Source: Pseudoflavonifractor intestinihominis
GTDB lineage: Bacteria > Bacillota > Clostridia > Oscillospirales > Oscillospiraceae
Assembly (NCBI RefSeq): GCF_040096055.1
Contig: NZ_JBBMFK010000013.1
Location: 1-64,000 of the forward strand
Length of the DNA: 64,000 nt
Reading direction: 5' to 3'
Shown: positions 9,364 through 16,440 of the stretch, piece by piece
Position numbering within the stretch: position 1 is the stretch's first letter
Layout of the letters: the number at the start of each line of letters is the position of its first letter
Program-made: the position numbers and the translations under genes
Notes under the pieces: generated by a model
Database searches by the model: none
What the model saw: only the letters and a program-made list of their open reading frames with translations
Told to the model about the DNA's origin: nothing

Positions 9364-9396
9364 AAAAAACCGCGCCAGGAGATCCTGACGCGGTTT
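9364..9396 (-). terminator. intrinsic terminator of the LuxR-family gene
   Basis: On the minus strand AAACCGCG and CGCGGTTT pair, with an inner CAGGA/TCCTG stem, and the hairpin ends in six T (complement of 9364-9369). It lies downstream of the regulator at 9528-10994 and before the lipoprotein operon. Confidence 0.85.
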
Positions 9397-9527
9397 GTCG
9401 TAGGCCGGGATGCTGCGCCAGTATCTGTGGAAAGCGTAGCATAGATGGCCTTAAAATATAAGGTTACATTTGTCTCTTTTTTTATTTTACATCGTTTTTT
9501 TCGAATGACAGGGGGGGTACATTTGTC

Positions 9528-10994
9528 TCACGCCTTGAAATCCGGGCTTTTTTCAGGGGTAACGCCCTTGTTCTCCGGCATCCACTCATAATAGAACTGC
9601 AGCAGGCCGATCCGGCTCTGGGTTCCGGTCTTTTCATTCAGGCTTCTGATATGGCGATACAGCACAGGACGGGAAAGGGCCATCTGCTGCGCGATATCCT
9701 GCACGCTGCCGTCCGAGACCAGTAAATACTGCAGCACATCCCGCTCCCGGTCAGTCAATGAATAGAGGCTGGCAAAGGAAGAGAACTTTTCCTTCGGCGT
9801 GTAGCCCGCCGCCGGAGCCGGGGGCGGCGCCAATACGGCATGAGCCTTGACCGTGTAGGCAAACATCAGGATGCTGGCCGCGACAAACAGCACCAGCATG
9901 AGGACGATCAGCGTAATACTCCTGCCGGCAAGGAGCAGCGTCACCGAGCCGTTGGTAACCAGCGCCGCCACGAGATTATTCACCGCCCGTCCCATGCCGG
10001 CCCAGAGGTCCGGCAGGCGCATACAGGCAGCGAGCTCCAAAAAACTGGTGGTAAAAAACACGACAAAAAATCCGGAGGCCACATAGGCGACCGCTACTCC
10101 GGTCAGGAATGGCCCGCCCCACCGGAGAACAATCACACACAGCACCGAGAGCACCATCACGCAGTACATCATCAGCGTCATATATTTTCTTTTCCGGATA
10201 TCAAAGAGGAAACCGGCAGCCAGGCCGCTCAGGGCCAGCAGCATACGGGGCCATTGCCCGATGTCCATCGTGCCCGCCGCATGGCCCAGGGTGATCGCGT
10301 TATCCAATGTGCTGAATACGCAGGCCATCAGGGCCACCAGAAGTACCAGGAGCAGTCCCGCCGGTATTTTCTTTCTGGACATTTCATCGGGGCGGAGCGC
10401 GGTTCGGAGCGGCGCCGTTTCATCCGATGCGAGTGCTTCTTTGTGGATGCGGCGTGTGCGCATGATCAAAACACTCAGTACCGCAAGGGAAACAGAGAGT
10501 ACCGCGGCCTCCGCGATCTCTATATTTACCAAATTGTTGTTTGCGTACTGTAGCAGGATGCCGGCCGCGTAGGAGATTCCCACCAGGCCGGCTATGCGTT
10601 CGGTCCGGATCGTGCAGGCAGCCAGATAATGAACGGAGCCGCCAAAAACGCCCAGCAACAGAAACAGAACCACGCCTGCCGCAAGCGTGACGGAAAACGA
10701 GATGTGCTGTTGGATCAAAAATATGCAGATAATGGAGAGGAACGATAGGGAAAATATAAGGATCGTCTTGTTCCTCTCGCGGACAGAGCGGTTTATCAGC
10801 GGGTATATAAGAAATCCAAGGGCATTGACGCCCAGCGCATAATTTTGTGCAATGACCGTCTGGCTTTCCTCGACAATGCGGGAGACCATATTGACATATA
10901 GATATTCCGAACCAAGAAACACAAATGTAAAAATACTCAGCAATAAAAATATGGCGCTATGCGACGCCATAGCCTGCGTTTTCCTTCTCTCCAT
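9528..10994 (-). CDS. multi-pass (about 12 TM) membrane protein with C-terminal LuxR HTH
   Basis: Start taken at ATG 10994 (GGAGGAG just upstream). Residues 1-395 contain about twelve hydrophobic helices in an MFS-like arrangement with short loops. A proline linker (APPPAPAAGYTP) then leads to a 65-residue GerE/LuxR helix-turn-helix (SLTDRERDVLQYLLVSDGS, then VLYRHIRSLNEKTG). This fusion of a transporter-like sensor with a LuxR domain is known from gut Actinobacteria and Clostridia. It is thought to sense small molecules at the membrane, and the targets are usually adjacent genes. Two 25-base direct repeats lie upstream in the leader. Ends at its own terminator. Confidence 0.85.
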   Translation of the reverse strand: MERRKTQAMASHSAIFLLLSIFTFVFLGSEYLYVNMVSRIVEESQTVIAQNYALGVNALGFLIYPLINRSVRERNKTILIFSLSFLSIICIFLIQQHISFSVTLAAGVVLFLLLGVFGGSVHYLAACTIRTERIAGLVGISYAAGILLQYANNNLVNIEIAEAAVLSVSLAVLSVLIMRTRRIHKEALASDETAPLRTALRPDEMSRKKIPAGLLLVLLVALMACVFSTLDNAITLGHAAGTMDIGQWPRMLLALSGLAAGFLFDIRKRKYMTLMMYCVMVLSVLCVIVLRWGGPFLTGVAVAYVASGFFVVFFTTSFLELAACMRLPDLWAGMGRAVNNLVAALVTNGSVTLLLAGRSITLIVLMLVLFVAASILMFAYTVKAHAVLAPPPAPAAGYTPKEKFSSFASLYSLTDRERDVLQYLLVSDGSVQDIAQQMALSRPVLYRHIRSLNEKTGTQSRIGLLQFYYEWMPENKGVTPEKSPDFKA

Positions 10995-11129
10995 TGCTCC
11001 TCCATATGGCATGAGTATACTGCACTCATATCATTGCTCTGGCACCTGTAACCATCTTAGGGGCCGTTCTCGTTTTACTTCTTGTTTGTTGTCCAAGTGG
11101 CTATACTTTATTGTAATTTCTGACGGCCC

Positions 11130-11154
11130 ATTATACCACAACAAGAAACGTCAG
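11130..11154 (-). repeat. 25-bp direct repeat, copy 1 (promoter/operator-like)
   Basis: Identical to 11196-11220; starts 66 bases apart (about six helical turns). Read on the minus strand it is CTGACGTTTCTTG, then TTGTGG and TATAAT, so it contains a consensus -10 element directed at the LuxR-family gene. Confidence 0.8.
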
Positions 11155-11195
11155 GGAACTACAACTGATTCCAAACACATAATACGGGAGGAAAT

Positions 11196-11220
11196 ATTAT
11201 ACCACAACAAGAAACGTCAG
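11196..11220 (-). repeat. 25-bp direct repeat, copy 2 (promoter/operator-like)
   Basis: Second identical copy of the repeat at 11130-11154. The ACGTTTCTTG core loosely recalls half-sites bound by LytTR regulators, and a LytTR gene is adjacent, but this is an inference. Confidence 0.8.
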
Positions 11221-11338
11221 AAAAGTGATTTTCAAAGATCAAAGCCGATCCGAAAAATGGCCTCCCGCTGGTGTCCCGGGGCTGTGTGGTCCGTGCGTAT
11301 CGGCCATAAAGTTTTCCCTTATAGTTTCCCTTACGCGC

Positions 11339-11704
11339 TTAACACAGGTCTTTCGGCGGCGGTACAATCCAACACAACAGCGGATGATCTTTTCCCGAAA
11401 ACAAATCAAAAAAGACCACAACGCAGTCAAAAAGATACGCTAACAACGCTATCTTATAATTCATTTTTTTCCGTTGATAATACCATGCAACCGCAGTGAT
11501 AACCAATACTTCAACGGCCATTACGCCGATGGTGGGTAACGACGCCGCTTGCAGAATGGTGGCAAGGCATCCACCAGCACCGGTCAGCAACAATGCTTTC
11601 CGCTCCAAAGAAAAATCCGTCAGCCTTGCCACGAGATAAACCCCTAAAAACAGGCGCAGTTCATTGGTGAAAAGGCAAGAAACCACCCGTACCCAATCCA
11701 TCAT
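11339..11704 (-). pseudogene. truncated GHKL-type sensor kinase (membrane part only)
   Basis: The ATG at 11704 overlaps the LytTR stop codon by ATGA, the usual coupling of agr-like regulator and sensor genes. The 121-residue product has about four membrane helices (VVSCLFTNELRLFLGVYLVA, then LPTIGVMAVEVLVITAVAWY) typical of the N-terminus of GHKL/AgrC-like histidine kinases. It stops after WIVPPPKDLC without dimerisation or ATPase domains. The downstream DNA holds no kinase. It is read as a broken kinase rather than a complete small protein. Confidence 0.65.
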
Positions 11705-12279
11705 ATATGCGCCCCCCAAAATTGATTGATTTGTCGCTTGACTTCCTGCAAGTGGGAGCGGCTGATGGGTAGCTGATCGCCGTTTTTCAGTATGGCAATG
11801 CTATCGCTGACCTTCATAATCTGGACGATATTGACGATATAACCACGGTCAATAAAAATAAATTCCGGTGCATTCAGTTCATCAAATACCCGCTGCAAGC
11901 TCTTTCGTACTTTTGAAGTTCCAACGCTGGACACGATACTGGAATTCTTGCCGTCCCGTTGGATATAGAAAATATCCTTGTAGGGAATCTTCTCCATGTG
12001 GTTTGCGGTCTGAATCGTGTATTCCTGTCCAGCCTCCAACTCAATCAGTTTTGCGGCATCAGTTATAGCGGCGGTCAGCTTCGTTTCCAGATTATTTTTC
12101 GGCACATAGCGGAAAATGGACAGTTCAAATGCATCAATCGCATACTCCGTATGTGAGGTCACAAAGATAATTCTGGCATTGGGCAGAAACCCTTTGACCT
12201 GCTGAGGGATTTCCATGCCGCTGATCCCCGGCATTTCAATGTCCAGCAAAATCAGGTCATAACTTCCGATGAATGTCAT
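11701..12279 (-). pseudogene. LytTR response regulator, N-terminally truncated (AgrA-like)
   Basis: The C-terminal 100 residues form a complete LytTR DNA-binding domain (YIQRDGKNSSIVSSVGTSKV, FIDRGYIVNIVQI, LPISRSHLQEVKRQI). The receiver begins at YDLILLDIEMPGISG, which holds the phospho-acceptor Asp, and continues with VTSHTEYAIDAFEL. The first 45-50 residues of a receiver, including the acidic pair that binds magnesium, are missing. At about 12280-12300 the sequence changes to non-coding DNA before a serine recombinase gene. The open frame starts at an internal Met without a ribosome binding site. Probably a remnant of an agr-like two-component system. Confidence 0.75.
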
Positions 12280-12330
12280 TCACACTGATGTGGAATTACC
12301 TCCAATAGAAAGAGGTGGCCGCAGCTGAGT

Positions 12331-13029
12331 TCACTCGGCAGCGACTGTCTCTTTATTCTCATCCCGGAGTTCCCTTTTATATTTGTAATAAGTATTCCGA
12401 GCCAGGCCGGTCAAGCGCATGATTTCCACATCACTGAGATTACCGTCAAATTCCATGGAGAGTTTTTTGATCACTTCTTTCGATTCGATGCTTTTCCTCG
12501 TGACGACGATACTGTTCTTCTGACGTCCAATCTGTTTCCCATTCAGGCGTGCAGTTTCAATTCCTTCCCGTGTGCGCTGATGCAGATCCTGGACTTCCTT
12601 TTCGGACTGCTCAAAGGCCAGTCGAATCTGTTCCTTGGCCAGTTCCAACAGGTAACGATTGATACCTTCCAAGATGTAGTCCACATTGCTGCCGGTCAGT
12701 TGAATGTTGTTTTCCAATGCTTTCTTATAGGTCTCAGTATTGATGTGGGGTTCTTTGAGGTAAACAAGGTTTACCCCTTTTTGATACAGCTCTTCATAGG
12801 CGGCAAACCCTTCTTTGGCATCTCCGCTCATACGGGAAACACTGTCAAAGACAATCTCATCCCCAGGCTGGATTCTGCGCATCAGTTTCAGCCATTCTGG
12901 CCGATCCAGCCGCGTCCTGGTAAAAACCTCCTGCACAATGACAGCATCAGGGTAGGCAACCTTGATATTTCGGATCTGCCTCTCGATGCTCTGCTTGGGT
13001 TTCGATGTCCTACAATAACCATATCTCAT
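12331..13029 (-). CDS. serine recombinase (resolvase/invertase family)
   Basis: 232 residues starting at ATG 13029 (MRYGYCRTSKPKQSIERQIR). The catalytic Ser lies in the Y-x-R-x-S motif at the N-terminus, and the IQPGDEIVFDSVSRMSGDAK block holds the conserved active-site arginine region. A long connecting helix is followed by a C-terminal HTH (SDVEIMRLTGLARNTYYKYK). The size fits small resolvase/invertases that act on short-range sites, not the large serine integrases. It lies immediately beside the truncated end of the LytTR gene, so it is a candidate agent of that rearrangement. Preceded by a reasonable promoter. Confidence 0.9.
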   Translation of the reverse strand: MRYGYCRTSKPKQSIERQIRNIKVAYPDAVIVQEVFTRTRLDRPEWLKLMRRIQPGDEIVFDSVSRMSGDAKEGFAAYEELYQKGVNLVYLKEPHINTETYKKALENNIQLTGSNVDYILEGINRYLLELAKEQIRLAFEQSEKEVQDLHQRTREGIETARLNGKQIGRQKNSIVVTRKSIESKEVIKKLSMEFDGNLSDVEIMRLTGLARNTYYKYKRELRDENKETVAAE

Positions 13030-13107
13030 ATGCTTTGTTTCACCCCTGTAATCCGGCAATATCCATATCGCATATTTTCGTTCCTCACGCCCATTGAACT
13101 CTAATTA

Positions 13108-13136
13108 GTAATACGAGAATGCCAGCAAATATGCAA
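13108..13136 (-). promoter_or_regulatory. sigma-A promoter candidate for the serine recombinase
   Basis: Minus strand TTGCAT, 17-base spacer, TATTAC, about 80 bases before the recombinase start. Confidence 0.5.
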
Positions 13137-13157
13137 CATAACCTTTCCGGATAAGAG

Positions 13158-13421
13158 TTACTCAGCATCACACTTAATGCGAGGATCCGTTATAATGGCA
13201 TACACATAGGATGGACCACGCACTTTTGAATGTAATGCTGCCGTGTTCTTTGGATTAAGCGAAGCAGCCTTGACAAAATCACTCCGTGGGATTCCTGCTG
13301 AAGTAAGATTGTGATATAACATATCGCCAACTACTTCATACACGAGTTCCTTTTTTCGGACTGTATAAAAGGTTTCACCTTGATGTTGTTGAATTTTAGC
13401 CCACAAAATTTCATCATTCAC
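13158..13421 (-). CDS. hypothetical mobile-element protein, 87 aa
   Basis: GTG 13421 is chosen because GGGAGG sits eight bases before it. The in-frame GTG at 13430 directly abuts that ribosome binding site. The product (MNDEILWAKIQQHQGETFYT and onward) has a basic centre and a final segment SKVRGPSYVYAIITDPRI. I recognise no characterised family. A promoter sits about 20 bases upstream, so the gene is probably transcribed alone. Confidence 0.65.
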   Translation of the reverse strand: MNDEILWAKIQQHQGETFYTVRKKELVYEVVGDMLYHNLTSAGIPRSDFVKAASLNPKNTAALHSKVRGPSYVYAIITDPRIKCDAE

Positions 13422-13441
13422 GTTAAGCACCTCCCGGGTTC

Positions 13442-13470
13442 ATTATCGCATCTCCTCCAAGCATCGTCAA
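13442..13470 (-). promoter_or_regulatory. sigma-A promoter for the 87-aa gene
   Basis: Minus strand TTGACG, 17 bases, GATAAT. The predicted transcription start near 13435 leaves a leader that contains the GGGAGG site and supports GTG 13421 as start codon. Confidence 0.65.
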
Positions 13471-13539
13471 TCCGTAAGTCGTGGTGTTGTTTGCGTGGTG
13501 TGATGTTGTGGTGTGATAAAAGGAGAACTGTAGTTTATA

Positions 13540-13583
13540 GAAACAGGCCCGGCCTTGCGATAATACGCAGGCGGGCCTGTTTC
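13540..13583. other. long imperfect hairpin
   Basis: GAAACAGGCCC (13540-13550) pairs with GGGCCTGTTTC (13573-13583), with an inner TGCG/CGCA stem. There is no T-run on either strand, so this may be a processing or protein-binding site rather than a terminator. Confidence 0.6.
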
Positions 13584-13628
13584 CTATTTGCTGGAGTATT
13601 AGATTAAACCATCGTTTTAACTAGTACT

Positions 13629-13799
13629 ATGATTTACGCCAAGATCGATCTTTCAGCAACAAAGATTGAGACACTTCAAAGGCAGGTTTATTTTGATACT
13701 GTGAGGGAGCGATTCAACCAGCAGTTCAATGACAAACGCGTGTGGATGCAGTACGATTGGAGCAACGGTGAAGCACTTCTGGCGTTAATAGTAGTCTGA
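13629..13799 (+). CDS. small hypothetical protein, 56 aa
   Basis: ATG 13629 to TGA 13797-13799. The product begins MIYAKIDLSATKIETLQRQV and ends LLALIVV. The composition is protein-like, but there is no clear ribosome binding site, so the start is uncertain. It lies 24 bases before a gene in the same direction. No family recognised. Confidence 0.45.
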   Translation: MIYAKIDLSATKIETLQRQVYFDTVRERFNQQFNDKRVWMQYDWSNGEALLALIVV

Positions 13800-13822
13800 T
13801 GTCGTTCAAGGAGGTATGCACT

Positions 13823-14464
13823 ATGAACATGAAAGATGCATTCCGTTTTCAAAACAAACTCAAAAACCTGATGTGTGAGGCCACCAGCATCCTGCAGGAC
13901 CGGCGCAACATTGTCAAAGTCAAAACCACCCATCTGCGCAGTAAGGTCATGTCGGATGCCCTGGATGCCGTGGTGGAGGAGACTGCACCCAGCGAGTATG
14001 CCGGGCACGCCAACGAGGTGGCGGCCTTCATCATGCTTTTGATGGAGGAGCGGGAGAATCTGAGCAAAGCCATTCATGCGGCCAAGAGCGGACTGGATCT
14101 GGATATGGACAGCGAGGTCGGCCTGAACCGGCAGCGCCAGGAACTGGCCGAAGTTTTCCGGCATATGACCACGCTCCGCAACAGCGAAAAGACCATCGCC
14201 GGCGGCGGATCCGGATTCCGCTTCAATGGTGAGGGCAACCAGGTTTCTTATCGGTGTGACGCCACCCAGGTTACCACCATCGACTTCGACCGGAACAAGA
14301 TCCGGGGCATGGCCACGGCGATGAGCAAGAAGGCAGACGAGATCTCCATGGCCTTGGATAAGTGCCTGGTCAATACCGAGGTGGCCTACGAAGCTCCTTT
14401 TGATATCAACGACAGCTTTGGGGAGATCCTCAACGACTTCATTGAAAAGGCGGCAGTTGCATAA
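13823..14464 (+). CDS. hypothetical alpha-helical mobile-element protein, 213 aa
   Basis: ATG 13823 has AAGGAGGT at spacing 7, a strong initiation signal. The product (MNMKDAFRFQNKLKNLMCEA) is predicted mainly helical and charged in the first 120 residues. A glycine-rich turn (IAGGGSGFRFNGEGNQVSY) and a short beta section follow before a final helix. No catalytic motif or membrane segment is seen. Conserved hypothetical proteins of this type occur in Clostridial integrative elements, but I cannot name a family. Confidence 0.75.
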   Translation: MNMKDAFRFQNKLKNLMCEATSILQDRRNIVKVKTTHLRSKVMSDALDAVVEETAPSEYAGHANEVAAFIMLLMEERENLSKAIHAAKSGLDLDMDSEVGLNRQRQELAEVFRHMTTLRNSEKTIAGGGSGFRFNGEGNQVSYRCDATQVTTIDFDRNKIRGMATAMSKKADEISMALDKCLVNTEVAYEAPFDINDSFGEILNDFIEKAAVA

Positions 14465-14827
14465 CTTTCCGAACCACACCTTTGGGTGTGGTGGGCGTGG
14501 CAGAATGGATAGGTCGTGATGATCGGTTCAGGCGCAGATGAATTATGAGGCTGCGCAACTCCGGCAGATTATGGACAGCATTTGCATGAATGTGAAATGA
14601 GCTCATAACTCATGATGAAAGGAACGCCAGGCGTTTCCCTCTGCGTTCAGCGCATTGCCGCCGTTTCTTCCACACGTTTACCCTTAAATGCAGAATTCAA
14701 TTTTACGCTCCCTTGGTACACATAGTAATGATGTGAAAATCTTTTTTCAAGTCGCTTGCTCACCTGGGGGAGGCCTGTGACTCAGCTGGGTCGCGGTGGG
14801 CCCCAGGTTGGACAAGTGGATAAGGGT
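14465..14827. other. non-coding stretch with several hairpins
   Basis: 363 bases between converging genes. ACCACACC/GGTGTGGT form an 8-bp hairpin at 14473-14492, and ACCTGGGG/CCCCAGGT enclose 14762-14808. A 20-codon frame (14538-14600, MNYEAAQLRQIMDSICMNVK) looks like a coding remnant without a ribosome binding site. No known RNA family was recognised. Confidence 0.5.
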
Positions 14828-15166
14828 CTAAGCGGTTTTGAAGTTCTGCCATGCCCACTGCACCTGAAGAAATTCTCTGATAAAATGATCTGAGCAGCAG
14901 ACGGCTGCCTGCTGCTCGAAAGAGACGATATGAGAAGTGGGGATGATGATTTCGTTCATTGGCACCTGGAGCAAAGCGCTCAGTGCGTAGAGATTATCTA
15001 CGCTGGGAAGACTCTGCCCTCGCTGCCATTTGTAGATGGCCTGCGGCTCCTCAAATCCGAAATAGTGCTGGAGATCTCGGACTGTCAGGCCGCGATCCTT
15101 TCGGAGCCGGCAAATATTCGCTCCGGTGGCCACAGGATCGATCACGGGAAACTGAATCATGGACAT
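14828..15166 (-). CDS. XRE-family transcriptional regulator
   Basis: Start ATG 15166 has GGAGG at spacing 8. The 112-residue protein holds an N-terminal XRE-type HTH (residues about 18-70: GANICRLRKDRGLTVRDLQH, AIYKWQRGQSLPSVDNLYAL) and a short C-terminal tail with two Cys. It is divergent from the gene at 15292. The promoter spacer contains an imperfect palindrome (CCGAtataTTTCGG), so autoregulation is likely. Confidence 0.85.
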   Translation of the reverse strand: MSMIQFPVIDPVATGANICRLRKDRGLTVRDLQHYFGFEEPQAIYKWQRGQSLPSVDNLYALSALLQVPMNEIIIPTSHIVSFEQQAAVCCSDHFIREFLQVQWAWQNFKTA

Positions 15167-15216
15167 ATGGATCGCCTCCATTCATCAGGATGATTTCCGC
15201 CGCAGCGGAGTATTTC

Positions 15217-15245
15217 AGCATACCCGATATATTTCGGAATGGCAA
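15217..15245 (-). promoter_or_regulatory. promoter of the XRE gene with internal operator-like palindrome
   Basis: Minus strand TTGCCA, 17-base spacer, TATGCT. The spacer carries CCGA...TCGG, a likely repressor site. Confidence 0.6.
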
Positions 15246-15291
15246 GCAATTTTGACCATTTGTAATGAGATTGTCATATAGGAGGCGTTCA

Positions 15292-15651
15292 TTGAAACAA
15301 ACAGACTTTTATCAGGATATTGAGCGGTTCTCACTGTTGAATGCCTACTACGCATACATGGATACAGATGCGTATCTGGCTGACCAACTTTTTATCAAGC
15401 ACCAGGTGCGGGTCCATTTTCGAGAGGAATATGTGCGGGATGGTTCTCCATACCGGGTCATTTTCTGCCATGTACGAAAGCGGGATCAGGAGCGTTTCCT
15501 TGCGGCACTGAATGAATTACCAGGTAAAATGATGCTGCTCGGCTATACAGACTATCTGGATGCCTGCCGTGCCATTTGGGGGAACCGAAAATCGCATAAT
15601 GAGAAGGAAGTGACAGACTGTGATGCAGTTCGTACCACTGAACAAGCGTAG
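15292..15651 (+). CDS. hypothetical mobile-element protein, 119 aa
   Basis: TTG 15292 is chosen since TAGGAGG lies seven bases upstream; the frame is open further up, but without a signal. The product (LKQTDFYQDIERFSLLNAYY) is soluble, with a beta segment (VRVHFREEYV, PYRVIFCHVRKRDQERFLAA) and a helix near the end (LGYTDYLDACRAIW). Family not recognised. Its last 29 bases overlap the next small gene in another frame. A TTGACC/CATATA promoter may lie at 15252-15280. Confidence 0.65.
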   Translation: MKQTDFYQDIERFSLLNAYYAYMDTDAYLADQLFIKHQVRVHFREEYVRDGSPYRVIFCHVRKRDQERFLAALNELPGKMMLLGYTDYLDACRAIWGNRKSHNEKEVTDCDAVRTTEQA

Positions 15652-15796
15652 CAAGAAGGCGCAGCGGGAATTTTACGCCCAAAAGCGCGGCTCCTGGCAT
15701 GGAGTTAACCCGATTTCCCGGACGGTACAGAGCAGGAAGGCTTATGACAGAGCAAGAGTTAAACAATCGGATTACCGAAATCCTGAAGGTATCTGA
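15623..15796 (+). CDS. small basic mobile-element protein, 57 aa
   Basis: ATG 15623 to TGA 15794-15796. The product (MQFVPLNKRSKKAQREFYAQ, KRGSWHGVNPISR) closely resembles a small Lys/Arg-rich protein that I associate with Clostridial conjugative elements; its function is unknown to me. The high charge suggests nucleic-acid or ribosome binding. It overlaps both neighbours. Confidence 0.6.
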   Translation: MQFVPLNKRSKKAQREFYAQKRGSWHGVNPISRTVQSRKAYDRARVKQSDYRNPEGI

Positions 15797-16121
15797 AAAA
15801 GATGCGCGGCTGTGTCAGACCTCGGGTGGACGTCGGACTGGCAGGCAATACCGGCGCATACAAAGGGCCAGACACGATGACCGACTTCTGTTTCTTATTC
15901 AACACAGTGGATATGCACCAAACATAGGGTATATCATCGGAGATTATGAAGAGAAGACGACACTGCTTCATTCCGGCCTGCACATCAAGTATATGAAATC
16001 CAGCAGTCGGCAGCAGTATCTGAAACGGAAGGCCAATCGCAAGGCTCGCAAATACTGCGGCCTGTCAGGTAAAGGGAATCGGTATCGTAAGGTGTTTGAC
16101 TATTGGTGGGAATTGTATTGA
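15744..16121 (+). CDS. hypothetical basic mobile-element protein, 125 aa
   Basis: ATG 15744 follows GGAAGG closely. The N-terminus (MTEQELNNRITEILKVSEKD) is a plausible helix. The middle (RTGRQYRRIQRARHDD) is poor in structure. The C-terminus (KYMKSSSRQQYLKRKANRKA, GNRYRKVFDYWWELY) is strongly basic and ends in a motif shared with hypothetical proteins of similar elements. A frameshift within 15800-15900 cannot be excluded, because another frame is also open there. Ends before a strong terminator. Confidence 0.55.
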   Translation: MTEQELNNRITEILKVSEKDARLCQTSGGRRTGRQYRRIQRARHDDRLLFLIQHSGYAPNIGYIIGDYEEKTTLLHSGLHIKYMKSSSRQQYLKRKANRKARKYCGLSGKGNRYRKVFDYWWELY

Positions 16122-16170
16122 GAGACTGAATTTATCATGCAGCATTTGCTGTCATGCTTATATGGAACAG

Positions 16171-16213
16171 GGGCAGTGTGTTTTCCGTCAGAGAAACTAC
16201 ACTGCCCGTTTTT
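16171..16213 (+). terminator. intrinsic terminator
   Basis: GGGCAGTG (16171-16178) pairs with CACTGCCC (16200-16207), followed by GTTTTT. It closes the plus-strand group ending at 16121. Confidence 0.8.
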
Positions 16214-16224
16214 CATATGTTCAG

Positions 16225-16440
16225 CTAAATCCGAAAGAAATCCTCAAATTCTAAGGCAAAGAAATCTGCAAGCTCCTGAACAACGCTTATTTTATTGATC
16301 CCTTGATTTACATATCTGCTCACTGTCCGCAGTTCCATACCGTAGTCCAATGCGAACTCCTCCTGAGATGAATAGCGCTCTTGAATCAATCGCTTGAGAA
16401 CCAGGCCGGCCTTTTGCTGTGGAGTGCAGCTACTCATCAT
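16225..16440 (-). CDS. small XRE-like HTH protein, 71 aa
   Basis: Start ATG 16440 (or 16437) overlaps the 3' end of the upstream 402-residue gene by 11 bases, so translation is coupled. The protein carries one HTH (QQKAGLVLKRLIQERYSSQE, EFALDYGMELRTVSRYVNQG) and little else, ending FEDFFRI. The pairing of a larger upstream protein with a small HTH partner resembles toxin-antitoxin or regulator modules, but neither partner is recognised as a toxin. Confidence 0.75.
   Translation of the reverse strand: MMSSCTPQQKAGLVLKRLIQERYSSQEEFALDYGMELRTVSRYVNQGINKISVVQELADFFALEFEDFFRI

Larger units (their letters stand above)
11013..11338. other. non-coding stretch upstream of the LuxR-family regulator
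   Basis: No convincing gene. It holds the two 25-base direct repeats (11130-11154 and 11196-11220), and each contains a TATAAT on the minus strand, facing the LuxR-family gene. The rightmost 100 bases resemble degraded coding sequence next to the truncated sensor gene. Confidence 0.6.

Noticed and set aside
11130..11220. Possible CRISPR repeats
   Set aside because: Only two copies and promoter-like content, with no cas genes in the window.
12331..13029. Serine recombinase as the element's integrase
   Set aside because: At 232 residues it fits resolvase/invertases that act on short-range sites. Large serine integrases have long C-terminal extensions.
14493..14570. tRNA-like stretch starting GGGCGTGGCAGAATGG
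   Set aside because: The D-arm-like start is not followed by a matching anticodon arm, T-arm or 3' acceptor pairing.
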